The position numbers and the translations under genes were made by a program. Under the pieces are notes generated by a model. That model had not been told where the DNA came from, did no database searches, and saw only the letters and a list, made by a program, of their open reading frames with translations. Of a stretch of DNA of 64,000 bases, positions 1 through 8,831 are shown piece after piece. Each line of letters opens with the position of its first letter. The first letter of the stretch is position 1. Source of the stretch: JAATGI01 sp050729815 (GTDB taxonomy: Bacteria; Pseudomonadota; Alphaproteobacteria; ATCC43930; CGMCC-115725); NCBI GenBank assembly GCA_050729815.1, contig JBOHLV010000102.1, positions 17,142 to 81,141 of the forward strand. Reading direction: 5' to 3'.

Positions 1-448
1 AATGCGCATTGAGGAACCGCTCGGGACGGACGACCGCATCGGCCAATTCCTCCACGAGGATCGTGGAAGTGGTGGAGGCGATGATCGCCTCCGCCGGTGC
101 GAGCGGCGATATCCGCGCCAGAATCTCGCGCTTCAGTGCGACGATCTCCGGCACGCCCTCGAAGACGAACTGGGCCGTGCTCAATGCCACGGCGGTATCG
201 GCCTCGGCATCGATCCGCACCCGCGCCAAGATGCGGTCGACATCGCGCTCGGCGAAGAGGCCAAGACCGGAGAGCGTTGCCAGAGTATCGCGTATCTCGT
301 CGCGCGCTTCCCGGGCGAGTCTGGCGAAATCATCACCGTCGCGCGACTTCACGTCGATCAGCGCGACCTCATATCCTGCATAGGCGAAGACGATGGCGAT
401 CCCGCGACCCATGCGTCCGGCGCCGATGGCGGCAATGCGCGGCTTCAC
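1..448 (-). CDS. 3-hydroxyacyl-CoA dehydrogenase, N-terminal part (cut by window edge)
   Basis: Only the first 149 or so residues are present; the gene runs off the left edge. The protein opens with an NAD-binding Rossmann motif (GAGRMGRG) preceded by a hydrophobic beta strand, and the visible part ends at RFLNAH, the segment found in 3-hydroxybutyryl/3-hydroxyacyl-CoA dehydrogenases just before the substrate domain. The family oxidises 3-hydroxyacyl-CoA to 3-oxoacyl-CoA with NAD. The start is a GTG at 448 that overlaps the TGA of the upstream gene (GTGA), so it is translationally coupled as a late gene of the ten-gene operon that begins at 10982. The family is clear; the substrate is not, because the C-terminal domain is missing. 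Confidence 0.85.
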   Translation of the reverse strand, partial: MKPRIAAIGAGRMGRGIAIVFAYAGYEVALIDVKSRDGDDFARLAREARDEIRDTLATLSGLGLFAERDVDRILARVRIDAEADTAVALSTAQFVFEGVPEIVALKREILARISPLAPAEAIIASTTSTILVEELADAVVRPERFLNAH

Positions 449-1536
449 GCGAAACCCCGGTCGAGAAAATTTTGGAGCGCGGTCAGGTCCAGATCGCCGA
501 GACCGATGCTGGCGAGGCTGCGTCCGGTCGCCGCGAAATCTTCGCCGCAAATCGCCGCACCGATGGCAAGAAACCCGTTGATGAGCGGGGCCTCAACCCT
601 GGCGAGGCGCGCGAGCGAGGACAAAAGGGCAAGGCCGAGCGCCACATCCTCCCGCATATAGCGATGCTCGGTAAGGACGATATGCTCCCGCCAATCGCCC
701 GATTCGGTCAGCTTGTCATGCGATCCGCGACCGTACATCCATTCCTCGCCCTCCCTCGCATAATGGTGAGCGAGCGGAAAGTGCGGCGGCGGATATTGGA
801 GCGCGATGCGAAGCGCGATGCGTTCGGCATCGAGCGCGTCGGTGACACGGCGGACCGCGGGCTGCGTGCCCTCCTGATGAATATCCCACCGTTCGAAATG
901 TTCGAGCGGCGCCGCATTCATGGTGATGAGCGGCGGATGAATGACGGCCCCCGCATTCATCAGCGCCCCCGAGAGCGCGTCGCCGCACGGCTCGATCACA
1001 CCGGGGAATGCGCGGTTAATGATATCGAGCGCGTGCGTCGCGCGACGCATCGGAAACACGCCGGTCGGCAGCCGCTTGCCACGGGCTGAGATGCGCACCT
1101 CGAACGGCCCCTGTTTGCGGCAGAGCCAAGGTAGCGTGCCGCTCTCGGCGAAGGCGACGTCGGCATGATTGCCGGCCTCGCGCACGATCTTCGCCATCAG
1201 GACCGAACCGAACGTACCCGGCGGCAGGAATACGATTTGGCCATCCGCCAAATGGCGCGCGAGGGCCGACGCGATCGCCTCTTGCGCGAAGGCTGGCACA
1301 GGACAGAGGATGAGCGCCGCGCCCGCGACCGCCGCGCCGATCTCATCGGTGATGAGCGCCGGCCGCGCCTCTTGCCGGCCGCGATAATCGATGACGCCGA
1401 TGGTGCCGCCCGCCGTGCGATGGGCGGCAACCGCGTCCCCGTCGCGCCGCCAGAGGCGTACCTCATGGCCGGCAAGGGCAAAATCGCCCGCGGCCGCGAA
1501 GGACCCGTTGCCTCCTCCCAAAACGGCGATCTTCAC
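445..1536 (-). CDS. NAD/NADP octopine/nopaline dehydrogenase family protein
   Basis: A 363-residue protein with an N-terminal dinucleotide-binding fold (LGGGNGSFAAAGDFALAGHE near residues 6-25) and an alpha-helical C-terminal half typical of the octopine dehydrogenase superfamily, which oxidises or reduces N-(carboxyalkyl) amino acids, opines and related 2-hydroxy/2-imino acids. Length matches the family. It lies 14 nt downstream of the SDR gene and overlaps the following acyl-CoA dehydrogenase by 4 nt, so it belongs to the catabolic operon. Opine-type substrates do not fit the neighbours, so its actual substrate is unknown; it could reduce or oxidise a nitrogen-containing aromatic intermediate. 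Confidence 0.8.
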   Translation of the reverse strand: MKIAVLGGGNGSFAAAGDFALAGHEVRLWRRDGDAVAAHRTAGGTIGVIDYRGRQEARPALITDEIGAAVAGAALILCPVPAFAQEAIASALARHLADGQIVFLPPGTFGSVLMAKIVREAGNHADVAFAESGTLPWLCRKQGPFEVRISARGKRLPTGVFPMRRATHALDIINRAFPGVIEPCGDALSGALMNAGAVIHPPLITMNAAPLEHFERWDIHQEGTQPAVRRVTDALDAERIALRIALQYPPPHFPLAHHYAREGEEWMYGRGSHDKLTESGDWREHIVLTEHRYMREDVALGLALLSSLARLARVEAPLINGFLAIGAAICGEDFAATGRSLASIGLGDLDLTALQNFLDRGFA

Positions 1537-1550
1537 GAAAGGCGTTCCTT

Positions 1551-2285
1551 TCAGATGGTGAGGCTGCCGATGCTCGATCCGCCGCAGACGAACAAAGTCT
1601 GGCCGGTGACGAAGCCCGATTCGGGCGCCGCAAAAAACATGACGGCATTGACGATGTCTTCCGGCCGGCCAAGCCGTTTCACCGGGATCGCCGCGGCGAG
1701 TTTTGCCTCGCGTTCGCTACCGGCCGGCACGATCTCGTGAAACATCCGGGTGCCGGCGATCGGGCCGGGCGCCACCATGTTGACCGTGATGCCGAAGGGC
1801 GCGAGCTCCAAGGCCCAGGTGCGGCCCATGCCGATGATGCCGGCCTTGGTTGCGGAATAGGCGGTGCGGCCAATCGTGCCAAGCGCGGCGCGCGACGAGA
1901 TCATGACGACGCGGCCGAATTGCCTCTCCTTCATGCCGGGGAGCGACGCCTGCAACAGGATGAGGGCGGCACCGAGATGGAGCTGCGCGAGGTTCTGCAC
2001 ATCCTCGGCGGTCGCTTCGTCGATGAGCTTGTGCCGCGTCACGCCGGCCGAATGGATGAGATGCGATACCTGGTGCCGTGCCGCAATATCGGCGGCGACG
2101 CGTTGCGTCGCGGTGATGTCGATGAGATCGATCTCGATCGCTTCGAGCCGCGGATGCGATAGCGCCGGCTTTTCGCGGGCGAGAGAGATGACGGCGAAGC
2201 CGCGATCCAGCAATCGCGCGACGATCGCGGCGCCGATGCCGGCCCCGCCGCCGGTGACGATCGCGGTGCCCGACGGCGCGCTCAT
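1551..2285 (-). CDS. Short-chain dehydrogenase/reductase (SDR)
   Basis: A classical 244-residue SDR. It has the cofactor motif TGGGAGIG near the N-terminus, HSAG in place of the usual NNAG, and an intact catalytic Ser-Tyr-Lys set (SSRAALG, then YSATK). The C-terminus carries the GRPEDIVNAVMF and FVTGQ segments common to FabG-like enzymes. A much longer frame is open upstream, but the ATG at 2285 is chosen because it overlaps the TGA of the cyclase-family gene (ATGA) and starts one residue group before the Rossmann fold. It is part of the catabolic operon; probably an NAD(P)-dependent alcohol/ketone oxidoreductase acting on a ring-derived intermediate. Confidence 0.88.
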   Translation of the reverse strand: MSAPSGTAIVTGGGAGIGAAIVARLLDRGFAVISLAREKPALSHPRLEAIEIDLIDITATQRVAADIAARHQVSHLIHSAGVTRHKLIDEATAEDVQNLAQLHLGAALILLQASLPGMKERQFGRVVMISSRAALGTIGRTAYSATKAGIIGMGRTWALELAPFGITVNMVAPGPIAGTRMFHEIVPAGSEREAKLAAAIPVKRLGRPEDIVNAVMFFAAPESGFVTGQTLFVCGGSSIGSLTI

Positions 2286-3085
2286 GTCCCGGCTACCAGG
2301 GCAAGGACGCGGAGCGGACTGCCCGATCCCTTCCGCACCTTCAAGGGCGCGGCGAAGATCACCGCGCCGGTCGGCGGCAGGAGGTCGAGATTGGTGAGGC
2401 ATTGGAGGCCGTAACGGCCCTTGCCATGCATGTAGTAATGCGCGGGATAGGGCGGATTGAAATGATTGGCCTGCCCCCCATCGGTGCCGATCGTCTCGGT
2501 GCCGAAACCATGGACATCGCGCTCCTCGACCAGCCATTTGACCGCTTCGGGGCAGGGGCCCGGCGAATGTGCGCCGTCATCGCCCATATTGGCGTAATCG
2601 CGATAAGGCAGCTTCGACCAGTCGGTGCGCAGCAGCACCCAATTGCGCGCCGGGATGCGGCCATGTTTCGCCTCCCACGCCGTGATATCGGCGACGGAAA
2701 GCTCATAATCGGGATTGGCCGCCGATTGCTTGCTGATGTCGATGACGCATGCCGGCGCGATGAACGCCGAGACCGGGATCGTATCGACCGAATTGTTCGG
2801 CAGATCCTTGCCCGAGACCCAATGGATCGGCGCATCGAAATGCGTACCGGTATGCTCCCCCATCGAGAGATTGTTCCAGTACCAGGCCGGCCCGCGCTCG
2901 TCATAGCGCGAGATTTCCTCCATCCGGAACGGCGCGCATTGGCCGAGTTCCGGCGGCATGACGATGGTCGGAAATTCCGGCGCGAGGGTGTGGGTCAAAT
3001 CGATCACCTTGACCTCGCCAGTCGCAACCGCGGCGGCGAGGCCGAGGAGGTCGGCGGTGAGGGCGCCCTTCCTGTTGCCGCTCAT
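2282..3085 (-). CDS. Cyclase-family metal-dependent hydrolase, isatin hydrolase/kynurenine formamidase-like
   Basis: A 267-residue member of the cyclase family (kynurenine formamidase and isatin hydrolase superfamily). The metal-binding signature HxGTHxDxPxH is complete: His78, His82, Asp84 and His88 in HTGTHFDAPIH. Family members hydrolyse amide or lactam bonds, including N-formylkynurenine and isatin, using a divalent metal. Start ATG 3085 overlaps the stop of the DUF35-SDR gene. Position among a Rieske dioxygenase, a thiolase/DUF35 pair and a 2-oxoacid oxidoreductase suggests hydrolysis of isatin to 2-aminophenylglyoxylate (isatinate), but the sequence alone does not exclude another cyclic amide or a formamide. 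Confidence 0.85.
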   Translation of the reverse strand: MSGNRKGALTADLLGLAAAVATGEVKVIDLTHTLAPEFPTIVMPPELGQCAPFRMEEISRYDERGPAWYWNNLSMGEHTGTHFDAPIHWVSGKDLPNNSVDTIPVSAFIAPACVIDISKQSAANPDYELSVADITAWEAKHGRIPARNWVLLRTDWSKLPYRDYANMGDDGAHSPGPCPEAVKWLVEERDVHGFGTETIGTDGGQANHFNPPYPAHYYMHGKGRYGLQCLTNLDLLPPTGAVIFAAPLKVRKGSGSPLRVLALVAGT

Positions 3086-4323
3086 GTGCCAAGCTCCCGT
3101 TCGAGTGCCTTCGGATTGGTGGCGAGCCGTCCGCGCACATCGTTCGCGATGTCGCCGACATAGACATCCTCAAGGCCGCGGCGCAGCGCATCGATCGTCG
3201 CATTGGCGAGCGCCGCCGGTGTCACTTTGGGCGGCGGCACGGTCTGGTACCATTCGGTGTCGAGTGGGCCGAAGAACATGTTCACCACCTTGACGCCGCC
3301 GGGGCGCAGTTCGGCGCGCAGGCACTGCGCCGCCGAAAGACATGCCGCCTCGGTCGCCGAAAAGGCGCCGAACGCCGGCCAGTTCATCAATGCAAAGACC
3401 GACAAGAGATTGACGAGCGCCGCGGCGGAATTGACGCCATCGGCGCCGCGGGCACGCAGGGTCGGGCCGAAGGCTTGGGCGAGGCGCGTCAGGCCGAGAT
3501 AGCGGATGTCCATCTCCTCCCGCGCCACGTTGAGGCCCTTGCGCTCGATGAGGCCGCCGGCGCGGACATGCTCCGCCGTGTTGATAAGGATATCGACGCG
3601 GCCACCGATCTCGCCGGCAATGTCCTCGACCGAGACGCTGTCCGTCATGTCGAGCGGCACGATCTCGACCCGCGGAATTTCGCGCAAACTCGCCTCGCCC
3701 GGGAATGGCTTCCACGGATCGGCGATGCCGACGAAGATGATGCCCGCCTCTGCCGCGGACATCGCCTTTGCCATCGCCTGGCCGACGGCATTGCGCCCAT
3801 CGCTGATGAGAACGCGCCGGAATTTCGGATCACAAGTCAGCTCGCGCCATTCGGGATCGTCGGCCATGTGAAGCGTATCCTGTTCGGGAAGCGCGATCGC
3901 CACCGCCTCGCCGCTGCGGTCGAGCTTCAACGCCAGCCGCACGCGCGCCCCCTCACGCACATCGCCATGAAGATGGGTCACGATGGAGGGGCCGCAATCG
4001 AGCACGACGACCCCGACCCGCCACGGCATGCGCTCGCGAAAAAAGACATCGATCGAGGTGCGGATCGTGGTCTCGGCGAGCAGCCTGCCGCCGTTCGGCA
4101 CATCCTCGAACGGCAGGCGCGGCGACAGGCATTTGGGACAGGCATCGCGCGGCGGATAGATGATTTCGTGGCAATCGCCGCACACCTGAAGGGCGAAACG
4201 TCCCTCCGCCGCCGCCGCGGTCAGGCCCTGCGCGGTGCGGCTGCGCGTCTTCAGCGGCAGGAGCGGCTGTCGCGTCTTCTTGAGGGGGTCCTTGCGTTTC
4301 GGCTTCGTCAAGGGTTCGGTCAT
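3082..4323 (-). CDS. DUF35 (Zn-ribbon/OB-fold) protein fused to a degenerate SDR domain
   Basis: A 413-residue fusion. Residues about 35-160 form a DUF35 acyl-CoA-associated module: a zinc ribbon with Cys48, Cys51, Cys62 and Cys65 followed by an OB-fold. Residues about 165-400 are an SDR fold with decayed catalytic features: the glycine motif is SDGRNAVG, NNAG has become NTAE (248-251), and the YxxxK pair is Phe321 and Glu325 (FSATE). Ser309 is kept. The SDR half is therefore probably structural or acyl-CoA binding rather than redox-active. DUF35 proteins partner with thiolase-like enzymes, notably in steroid side-chain retro-aldolases, and the next gene is such a thiolase (ATGA overlap). Likely an accessory subunit of a thiolase/aldolase complex. 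Confidence 0.85.
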   Translation of the reverse strand: MTEPLTKPKRKDPLKKTRQPLLPLKTRSRTAQGLTAAAAEGRFALQVCGDCHEIIYPPRDACPKCLSPRLPFEDVPNGGRLLAETTIRTSIDVFFRERMPWRVGVVVLDCGPSIVTHLHGDVREGARVRLALKLDRSGEAVAIALPEQDTLHMADDPEWRELTCDPKFRRVLISDGRNAVGQAMAKAMSAAEAGIIFVGIADPWKPFPGEASLREIPRVEIVPLDMTDSVSVEDIAGEIGGRVDILINTAEHVRAGGLIERKGLNVAREEMDIRYLGLTRLAQAFGPTLRARGADGVNSAAALVNLLSVFALMNWPAFGAFSATEAACLSAAQCLRAELRPGGVKVVNMFFGPLDTEWYQTVPPPKVTPAALANATIDALRRGLEDVYVGDIANDVRGRLATNPKALERELGT

Positions 4324-5498
4324 GCGTTTGCTCCTTGAAGCAAAACGGCGCCGCTCGCAAGGCCGCGATCATAGGTGATCATGCCGAAGCCGGAAACGAG
4401 GCCGATCCGTGCATCCGGCACCGCCGCGCCAATGGTTTGTCCTGTCACCTGGCGCAGCGCCTCGACGAGGCCGAGATAGCCGCCCGCGGCGCCGGCCTGT
4501 CCGACCGACAACTGCCCGCCCGAGACGTTGTGCGGGAACGTCCCGTCCCAGGTCAGGCTATGGGCGCGGACGAATTCCGCGGCTTCGCCTTTCTTGCAGA
4601 AGCCCAGATCCTCGATCTGCATCATGCAGATGACGGGATAATCGTCATAGGTCTGAAGGAAATCGACATCAGCGGGCGTGATGCCGGCCATGCCATAAAG
4701 CTCGTCCAGATCGAGCGCCCAGCCGCCGCGATACTGCACGGGATCGTCGGAAAAGGCGTTGTGACGCTCAATGGTGCCAAGAATCCGCGCCGCCGGCAGA
4801 TGGAGCGAGCGCGCCACATCCTCGCGGCAAACGAGGAATGCCTCGGCGCCGGCGCAAGGCATGACGCAATCGAACAGATGGATCGGGTCGGAGATCGCGC
4901 GCGCATTCATATACTCGTCGAGTGTCAGCGGCTGTTTCATCAAGGCATGGGGAAAGGTGAGGGCGTTGTCGCGCTGCGCCACGCAAATCTTGCCGAAATC
5001 TTCGCGCGTCGCGCCATAGCGGTTCATGTAATGCCTGGTGATGAGCGCGAAATTGGCGTTGGGACCGCCGGAGCCATAGGGATAGACCGCATCCTGCGCG
5101 AACCGCGAAAACGTCGTCAGCATGTTGCGGAAGGAATCGACATGGTTGGTGTCGCCGGCGACACAGGCGACGAACTCGGCATCGCCCGCCTGTACCGCGC
5201 GCGCGGCGCGGCGCAACGCGACCACCCCCGACGCGCCACCCAAGGGCACATGATCGAGCCAGCGCGGGCTGAGCCCCAGATGCTGCGTCAGCCCGATCGC
5301 GGTATCGGGGCCGAGCGTAAAGCTCGATACCGAAAGCCCGTCGATGTCGCGAGGGCTGAGGCCGGCGCGCGTCACGAGATCATGCAGCGCGCGGCCGATC
5401 CACCAATGGGCGCTGTTGATGGAATAGCGCCGGTAGGGGACCGTCACCGGCACCGCGACAGCGACGCCGTCATAGGATTGACGTGCGGTTTTCGCCAT
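4320..5498 (-). CDS. Thiolase-like acyl-CoA C-C lyase (SCP-x/Ltp2 type, no active-site Cys)
   Basis: A 392-residue thiolase-fold protein. The usual N-terminal nucleophilic Cys is absent: the corresponding stretch reads PLGGASGV (86-93), as in the lipid-transfer-protein-like thiolases (SCP-x group). Family hallmarks include TYDDYP (Tyr284) and NVSGGQLSVGQAGAAGG near the C-terminus, followed by Tyr341. Relatives of this type, paired with DUF35 proteins, work as retro-aldolases releasing acetyl- or propionyl-CoA from beta-hydroxyacyl-CoA. The ATG at 5498 is preferred over an in-frame codon at 5543, which would run 40 nt into the upstream gene; 5498 sits 5 nt after that gene's stop. The downstream gene is the DUF35-SDR fusion, so the two probably form one complex. 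Confidence 0.87.
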   Translation of the reverse strand: MAKTARQSYDGVAVAVPVTVPYRRYSINSAHWWIGRALHDLVTRAGLSPRDIDGLSVSSFTLGPDTAIGLTQHLGLSPRWLDHVPLGGASGVVALRRAARAVQAGDAEFVACVAGDTNHVDSFRNMLTTFSRFAQDAVYPYGSGGPNANFALITRHYMNRYGATREDFGKICVAQRDNALTFPHALMKQPLTLDEYMNARAISDPIHLFDCVMPCAGAEAFLVCREDVARSLHLPAARILGTIERHNAFSDDPVQYRGGWALDLDELYGMAGITPADVDFLQTYDDYPVICMMQIEDLGFCKKGEAAEFVRAHSLTWDGTFPHNVSGGQLSVGQAGAAGGYLGLVEALRQVTGQTIGAAVPDARIGLVSGFGMITYDRGLASGAVLLQGANA

Positions 5499-5503
5499 CC
5501 CGG

Positions 5504-5986
5504 TCAGACGAACAACTGAAGGCTGGGAAACGCCGCATCGCAATTGACGAGATCGACCCGCTTCAACCGGATTTTGAGCGCGCCGTCGATGACGGTGAGA
5601 TGGTGCGTCGCCCAGGCGGCGAGCAGCATCTGATCGTCGCCTCGTGTCTCGACGTAATGGAGCGGCGTCCAGGTGACATAGAGGTTTGCCGCGTCGTCGC
5701 GCCGCTCGACCAGCGGCGTCTGCAACAGATGGTGCGAGCGGCTCGGCGGCTTCTGGCTGAACGTGCGGTCGCTCTTGAGGCGCTCGACCCGAATTCGAAG
5801 CAGCAGCTTGTCCTCATACATAAGCGAGGCGACGAGCCGCGGGTCGGTCTGACCCCATTCGAGCGGCATCCAGTAATGGCTGTCCTCGGCGAAGAGGTCG
5901 AGCCACTCGTCGAATTGCCGCCGGTCGAGGAAGCGCGATTCGCCGATGACGAACTGGATGAGGTCGGAATCGCTCGGCGCGGTCAC
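5504..5986 (-). CDS. Aromatic-ring-hydroxylating dioxygenase, beta subunit
   Basis: A 160-residue protein with the NTF2-like fold of Rieske oxygenase small subunits: FLDRRQFDEWLDLFAED near residues 19-35 and a conserved SDRTFSQKPPSRSHH region in the middle. The beta subunit is structural, completing an alpha3beta3 hexamer. It begins with GTG at 5986, overlapping the TGA of the alpha subunit gene (GTGA), which implies coupled synthesis of both subunits. Length is normal. No ferredoxin or reductase gene is visible next to it; these must lie outside the window or be shared. Confidence 0.92.
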   Translation of the reverse strand: MTAPSDSDLIQFVIGESRFLDRRQFDEWLDLFAEDSHYWMPLEWGQTDPRLVASLMYEDKLLLRIRVERLKSDRTFSQKPPSRSHHLLQTPLVERRDDAANLYVTWTPLHYVETRGDDQMLLAAWATHHLTVIDGALKIRLKRVDLVNCDAAFPSLQLFV

Positions 5987-7296
5987 GGGCTCACATTCAT
6001 GAATTTGAGCCAGGCGCGGAACTGGTTGCGCATCTGCGCCTCCGAGGTGCCATCGACGACGACATCGTGCCGCGCGTCTTCCCCGGCCTCATAGCGGCGG
6101 TCGAGATTGACCCATTCATTGCCACCGGAAAGAAGGCCGCGCTGCGCCCGCTCATACATTTCAAGATCGTCATGCCCGACGACCGAGGTCGGCGCATTGA
6201 CGAGGCGATTGTACATGAGCGTCCGTTCGAGCAGCAGGTCGGGCGCATCGACGAGGCGGAAGGTCCAGGATTCGACAAGCGTCCGGTCGGGCGCCAGCGG
6301 CTTGAAGAGCCGCAAGAGCTGGATCGGCCCCTTGATCATCAGGTTCGGGAAATAGATGGTGTTATGGCGCGCCTCGTCCATGATCGCCCTGGCGCGGTTG
6401 TCGCCATAGGCGGCCGTCATCTTCTCGAAATAGCCAGGCACGGCCGAATAATCGGAATGGATCGAATGGCTGACGCCGGTGTGGCCATGGCCGTTCTTCC
6501 AGACGCGGATGCCCATGGTCTCGAAGAACTCATAGGAACTCATGAAGGGGGCATAGATTTCAACCGCCATCGGCTTTGGCGTGCCGGGCGGCGCTTTCTG
6601 CCAGACCTCGACCGCTTTTCCGGCCGAGGATTCATGGACGATCATCGGATGGCATGTATCGGTCTGGTTCTCGACCAGCATCTTCCAATTAGAGCGATGC
6701 ACATAGCGCAAGACGCCGCCCGCGACCTTGAGCCGGCCGACCGGCGAGCGGTCGATCATGTTGTCGAAACTGGAAAGGGACGGTCCGAAAAAGTCGTCGA
6801 AGGAGATGCCTTCGGGGTTGAGCCGGGCGAAGACGAAGCCGCGATAATTTTGGACCAAACCGACCGAAACGAGTCCCGCGGCGGCATGAGTGTGGGACAA
6901 ATCGGTCCCGTCATAGCCCTTCTTCAAGGGCACGGCGAGCAGGCTGCCGTCGGTGCGATAGCACCAGGCGTGATAGGGGCAGCGAAAGAACTTGCCGGTG
7001 TTGCCCGTGATGTCGGTGACGATCTGCGTGCCCTTATGGGCGCAACGGTTGTAGAGCACACGGATGCTGCCGTCGGTGTGGCGCACCATGATGACGGACT
7101 CGCGGCCGATCGTGGTCGTGAAGTAATCGCCGGAATTCGGCACCTGGCTCTCATGTCCGACATAGACCCAGGTGGTGGCGAAAAGCTGCTCCATCTCGAG
7201 ATCGAAAATCTCGGGATCGGTATAGAGATCGCGATGCACTTCGCGCTCCCGCACCAGCGCCGCGATGGCATCGGGATGGCCACGGTATCGGGTCAC
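5983..7296 (-). CDS. Aromatic-ring-hydroxylating dioxygenase, alpha subunit (Rieske)
   Basis: A 437-residue catalytic subunit. The N-terminal Rieske domain binds a [2Fe-2S] cluster through Cys85, His87, Cys106 and His109 (NRCAHKG and FRCPYHAWCY). The C-terminal catalytic domain holds the mononuclear iron motif DxxHxxxxH (Asp213, His216, His221). Enzymes of this family insert both atoms of O2 into an aromatic ring to give cis-dihydrodiols or hydroxylated products. GTG 7296 is chosen because it overlaps the stop of the iorB-type gene (GTGA) and fits the usual N-terminus; an upstream in-frame start would extend 87 nt into that gene. In this operon the most natural substrate is an indolic or 2-aminoaryl acid, which is inference. 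Confidence 0.93.
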   Translation of the reverse strand: MTRYRGHPDAIAALVREREVHRDLYTDPEIFDLEMEQLFATTWVYVGHESQVPNSGDYFTTTIGRESVIMVRHTDGSIRVLYNRCAHKGTQIVTDITGNTGKFFRCPYHAWCYRTDGSLLAVPLKKGYDGTDLSHTHAAAGLVSVGLVQNYRGFVFARLNPEGISFDDFFGPSLSSFDNMIDRSPVGRLKVAGGVLRYVHRSNWKMLVENQTDTCHPMIVHESSAGKAVEVWQKAPPGTPKPMAVEIYAPFMSSYEFFETMGIRVWKNGHGHTGVSHSIHSDYSAVPGYFEKMTAAYGDNRARAIMDEARHNTIYFPNLMIKGPIQLLRLFKPLAPDRTLVESWTFRLVDAPDLLLERTLMYNRLVNAPTSVVGHDDLEMYERAQRGLLSGGNEWVNLDRRYEAGEDARHDVVVDGTSEAQMRNQFRAWLKFMNVSP

Positions 7297-8828
7297 AGGA
7301 AGCTCTCGATCGTCTGAACGGCGCCGTCCAGCGCGATGCCATCGGCATCGGCGAGCGCCGCCTCGCGCAGGCGCCGCACCCAATCCGCGGCGTCGGCACG
7401 CCCGTCGAGCCGCCGCGCCATCGCCATCACGGTGGCGAATTTGGTCGCGCCGCTGGCATGGGTGTCGGAATAGCCTTTGACGAGGCGGTGCAGTTCAAGG
7501 ATTTCGATCGCGAGGGCGCGGTCGTGTCCGGCGGCGTCACGCGCCGCGGCGAGCCAGGCGTCGCGATGCGCCAATTCACGCCTATGACGCAGCGTCCAGC
7601 GGCGATAGCCCCGCATCCCGGCAAGAAGGTAGAGGACGAGATACCAATGCAGCTTTCCCGTCTCGACCCGGCGGCCATGATTGACGAGACGTTCGAGCGC
7701 CCGGTAGAGCCAGGGCAGGCGTTCGATCGCGCGGCCGATGAATGCCGGCATCAAGCCGCAGATCTCCGCCATGCCGGGGTGCATGTATTCGGTGGTATAG
7801 ACGATCTGGTCGCTGCGCAGGCCGACCTCGCGCGCGACCCGGTCGAAGCGGCTCGCGCGGGTCTTCAAATCGGCGACGCGGATGACATCGTCATAGGCCA
7901 TGGCGCGGGCGATGTTCTTTGCCGCGGCGCGGATCAGGGCATGGTCAGGGTCAGCGTCGAGCACGGCGAACGGCTCGACGAGATCGAGATAGTCGGCGCC
8001 ATAGGCGACATCCTGAAAATCGACGACGCGGCGAAGCCCCGCCGCGACCACGCCATGGACAGGCTCGGGCAATTTCCGCGCCCGATCGACAAGCGCATCG
8101 AATCGCGCATCGCCGACCGGCTCAAGCGCGGGATAAAGCTTGCTGTCGGCCGGGTCCGGCGGCGGTACCGGCGCGGTATCGCCCACCGCGTCGCAGCCTT
8201 GGGCAAAGGCGCGCAGGCTGGCCGTGACGCCGACCCCGCCGGCGCGGATCGTGTCTTCGAAATCGGCGCGCGAAAACGGCAAGGCGCCTGACCCGGCGAG
8301 GGCGCCGAACAGCACCGCCGAGATATGGCTCTCGCTCGCCTCGGCGATCGCCGCCATGTCGAAGGCGATGAAGCGTTTCGCCGCCCGCTCCGCCGCGGCA
8401 TAGACATCGCGTGCCGCGCCGGCGCCGTCACCCGGCACGATCTTTTCGGCGACGGCATAGGCGCGGTGCGATGACGCGATGAGGGTCGTGCGGTCGGGCG
8501 TGACGAGGCCGCGCGTGATCGCCCGTCCGGCCTCCATCAGTTCGGCGCCGATGACGATATCGACTTCGCCCGGCGCCGGCATCAGCGACAGCACCGGCCG
8601 CCGCGCCGAGCCGTCCGGTTCCAAGGCCTCGACATAATAGAGCGTGGCGCCGGTGCGCTGCGCCACGCCGGGCACCGAGGTCGATTGCGCGAGATAGGTA
8701 TGGCGCTCGAACAGCGCCAAGAGCCAGTCGACCAGCACGCCGCCGCCTTGTCCGCCCATCGCCAGCACCGCGATGGCGAGCGGCCGGCGGGTATCGAGGT
8801 GGGTTTCGGCCTGGGTCAGCGTGTCCAT
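7293..8828 (-). CDS. iorB: Indolepyruvate oxidoreductase-type 2-oxoacid oxidoreductase, beta subunit
   Basis: A 511-residue protein. Residues about 15-210 form the gamma-type domain of 2-oxoacid:ferredoxin oxidoreductases, beginning with AVLAMGGQGGGVL and containing TSVPGVAQRTG. The remaining 300 residues are the helical DUF6537-type extension found in the long bacterial IorB. With the alpha subunit (start 4 nt away) it makes a thiamine-dependent enzyme that converts aryl 2-oxoacids and CoA to acyl-CoA, CO2 and reduced ferredoxin. In this cluster a plausible substrate is 2-aminophenylglyoxylate (isatinate), giving 2-aminobenzoyl-CoA, rather than indolepyruvate. Substrate assignment is inference from context. 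Confidence 0.88.
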   Translation of the reverse strand: MDTLTQAETHLDTRRPLAIAVLAMGGQGGGVLVDWLLALFERHTYLAQSTSVPGVAQRTGATLYYVEALEPDGSARRPVLSLMPAPGEVDIVIGAELMEAGRAITRGLVTPDRTTLIASSHRAYAVAEKIVPGDGAGAARDVYAAAERAAKRFIAFDMAAIAEASESHISAVLFGALAGSGALPFSRADFEDTIRAGGVGVTASLRAFAQGCDAVGDTAPVPPPDPADSKLYPALEPVGDARFDALVDRARKLPEPVHGVVAAGLRRVVDFQDVAYGADYLDLVEPFAVLDADPDHALIRAAAKNIARAMAYDDVIRVADLKTRASRFDRVAREVGLRSDQIVYTTEYMHPGMAEICGLMPAFIGRAIERLPWLYRALERLVNHGRRVETGKLHWYLVLYLLAGMRGYRRWTLRHRRELAHRDAWLAAARDAAGHDRALAIEILELHRLVKGYSDTHASGATKFATVMAMARRLDGRADAADWVRRLREAALADADGIALDGAVQTIESFL

Positions 8829-8831
8829 GAG

